From Clostridiales bacterium (GTDB lineage: Bacteria > Bacillota > Clostridia > Christensenellales > Borkfalkiaceae), in NCBI GenBank assembly GCA_021635425.1, contig JAJWOJ010000124.1, positions 1-6,482 of the forward strand: a DNA stretch of 6,482 nt, read 5' to 3'. Position numbers and translations under genes: made by a program. Below the pieces are notes generated by a model that saw nothing but the letters and a program-made list of their open reading frames with translations, was not told where the DNA came from and searched no databases. Below, in pieces: positions 5,536 to 6,482 of this stretch (position 1 is the stretch's first letter; every line of letters begins with the position of its first letter).

Positions 5536-6482
5536 AAAGAAAATCCAACAAAAAGACTGCCGCAAATGAAAAAATCAAGCAGAAAATGCTTGAAGCGGAA
5601 AATGTAGCCAATGAAACAGTTGCTGTCGAATGCGGAATTTTAAACGCCGAGACCTCCGTTTCCGAATGGGAATATGAAAATGCCGGAACCGCCGCCGTCG
5701 ATTTCGGTAAATGCGAAAGCCCGTCGAAAAACGCGGAAATCGCCGAAACAATAAACGATGAGCCGGAAGAAGAGATCATCGCGGATAAATCGCCCGAGCT
5801 TTCCGCACGGAAAAACCGCGGGAGGTTCAGATCGCTCGATTTCGGCAAATGCGTTTTCGCTTACGTTTTAGGCGGCGTTGTGGGAACGCTGTGGGAAACG
5901 GTTCTGAATTTCTGCAAAGGGAACGGCTTTGTTTATTGCAACGGGAGCATTTTCACGCCGATAAACTTCGTTTACGGCTTCGGCGCGCTCGTTATCTGGA
6001 TTTTCCTCGCAAACAGCAACAGAAAACCTTATATGACCTATATTTACGGCGCAATAGGCGGAGGTATCGTCGAATATCTGCTGAATTTTCTGGAAGAAAA
6101 AATTCTCGGCGCAAGGTCGTGGGATTATTCGAACGAATTTCTGAATATAAACGGTCGAACAACCATTCCGTTTATGCTTTTCTGGGGGCTGCTGTGTCTC
6201 GCCGTTGTGTACGGAGTTTATAATCCGCTCGCAAAAATTTACGATAAATGCCCGAAAAAAGTGATGACTACCATAGCTATAGTATTGCTCGCGATAGTCG
6301 TAACCGACCTTACGATAACGGTAACGGCGCTTGCGCGGTATTCCGCAAGGCAACAGGGCGTTATTTCGAAAACCGAACTCGGGCTTTTCCTCGACAGAGT
6401 TTTCAACGACGATTACATGAAACTGCACTTCCCCAACCAAAAAAAATTGTCGGAAAATTCGGGTGCATTAACGCTCTTCGCC
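5532..6482 (+). CDS. PF06541 (CmpB-like) putative ABC-transporter-type membrane protein, partial at 3' end
   Basis: The frame from ATG 5532 stays open for 317 codons to the window edge with no stop, so the C-terminus is missing. Residues 1-100 are hydrophilic, acidic and probably disordered. Five likely membrane segments follow at about 106-126, 141-160, 168-185, 212-230 and 244-266. Family-type motifs are GGVVGTLWE (114-122), a PINFVYGFGALVI segment (143-155), GGIVEY (177-182), RSWDYS (195-200), NINGRTTIPF (205-214), FWG (217-219) and, after the last helix, RYSARQQGV then FLDRVFNDDYM and FPN (299-302), which in relatives lie near the end. Members are called putative ABC-transporter permeases, but their transport role is unproven. 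The start overlaps the upstream stop as ATGA (5532-5535), with AAGGA at 5523-5527 only four bases upstream, so translation probably depends on coupling. The long acidic N-terminal extension is the odd feature. Confidence 0.82.
   Translation, partial: MKRKSNKKTAANEKIKQKMLEAENVANETVAVECGILNAETSVSEWEYENAGTAAVDFGKCESPSKNAEIAETINDEPEEEIIADKSPELSARKNRGRFRSLDFGKCVFAYVLGGVVGTLWETVLNFCKGNGFVYCNGSIFTPINFVYGFGALVIWIFLANSNRKPYMTYIYGAIGGGIVEYLLNFLEEKILGARSWDYSNEFLNINGRTTIPFMLFWGLLCLAVVYGVYNPLAKIYDKCPKKVMTTIAIVLLAIVVTDLTITVTALARYSARQQGVISKTELGLFLDRVFNDDYMKLHFPNQKKLSENSGALTLFA

Noticed and set aside
5868..6440. Minus-strand 190-codon frame, and a + strand 124-codon frame at 5849-6223, at the right end
   Set aside because: Both overlap the PF06541-type frame from 5532, which has clear membrane segments, family motifs and a coupled start. 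The alternatives have neither hydrophobic segments nor motifs.

Overview
The window looks like a stretch of chromosome from an anaerobic member of the Clostridia (Bacillota), probably an uncultured gut or rumen-type lineage. Three things suggest this: Shine-Dalgarno-led starts (GGAGG, AGAGG), sigma-A style promoters, and an acyl-CoA dehydratase activase / DUF2229 / COG3581 gene set typical of strict anaerobes. The organism assignment is inference; nothing here fixes a genus. All supported genes lie on the + strand.

Layout. (1) Positions 1-667 hold a complete type II toxin-antitoxin operon: promoter, a Phd/YefM-type antitoxin, then an overlapping RelE/ParE-type toxin. An intrinsic terminator follows at 707-736. 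(2) Positions 668-1081 have no gene. They contain that terminator, a cluster of three consecutive perfect hairpins (834-903) resembling an interspersed non-coding repeat, and an extended -10 promoter (975-1004) for the next operon. (3) Positions 1082-6482 are one tightly packed operon of at least three genes, joined by two identical 4-nt ATGA stop/start overlaps. First is a 509-aa COG3581-type protein (2-hydroxyacyl-CoA dehydratase-like) with an unusual Asn-, Lys- and Cys-rich tail. Second is a 975-aa protein with two activase (BcrAD/BadFG, ASKHA ATPase) domains followed by a DUF2229/COG3580 region. Third is a PF06541 (CmpB-like) membrane protein that is still open at the window edge.

How they may work together. 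The two soluble proteins together carry the parts that many Clostridia encode as one protein of roughly 1,400 residues, but the part normally at the C-terminus is here a separate upstream gene. By analogy with HgdC and its dehydratase, the activase domains should hold a [4Fe-4S] cluster and use ATP hydrolysis to push a low-potential electron onto the Cys-rich DUF2229/COG3581 partner. The final substrate is not known for this family. Tight coupling to a CmpB-like membrane protein is the most suggestive contextual clue, though it does not prove a functional link.
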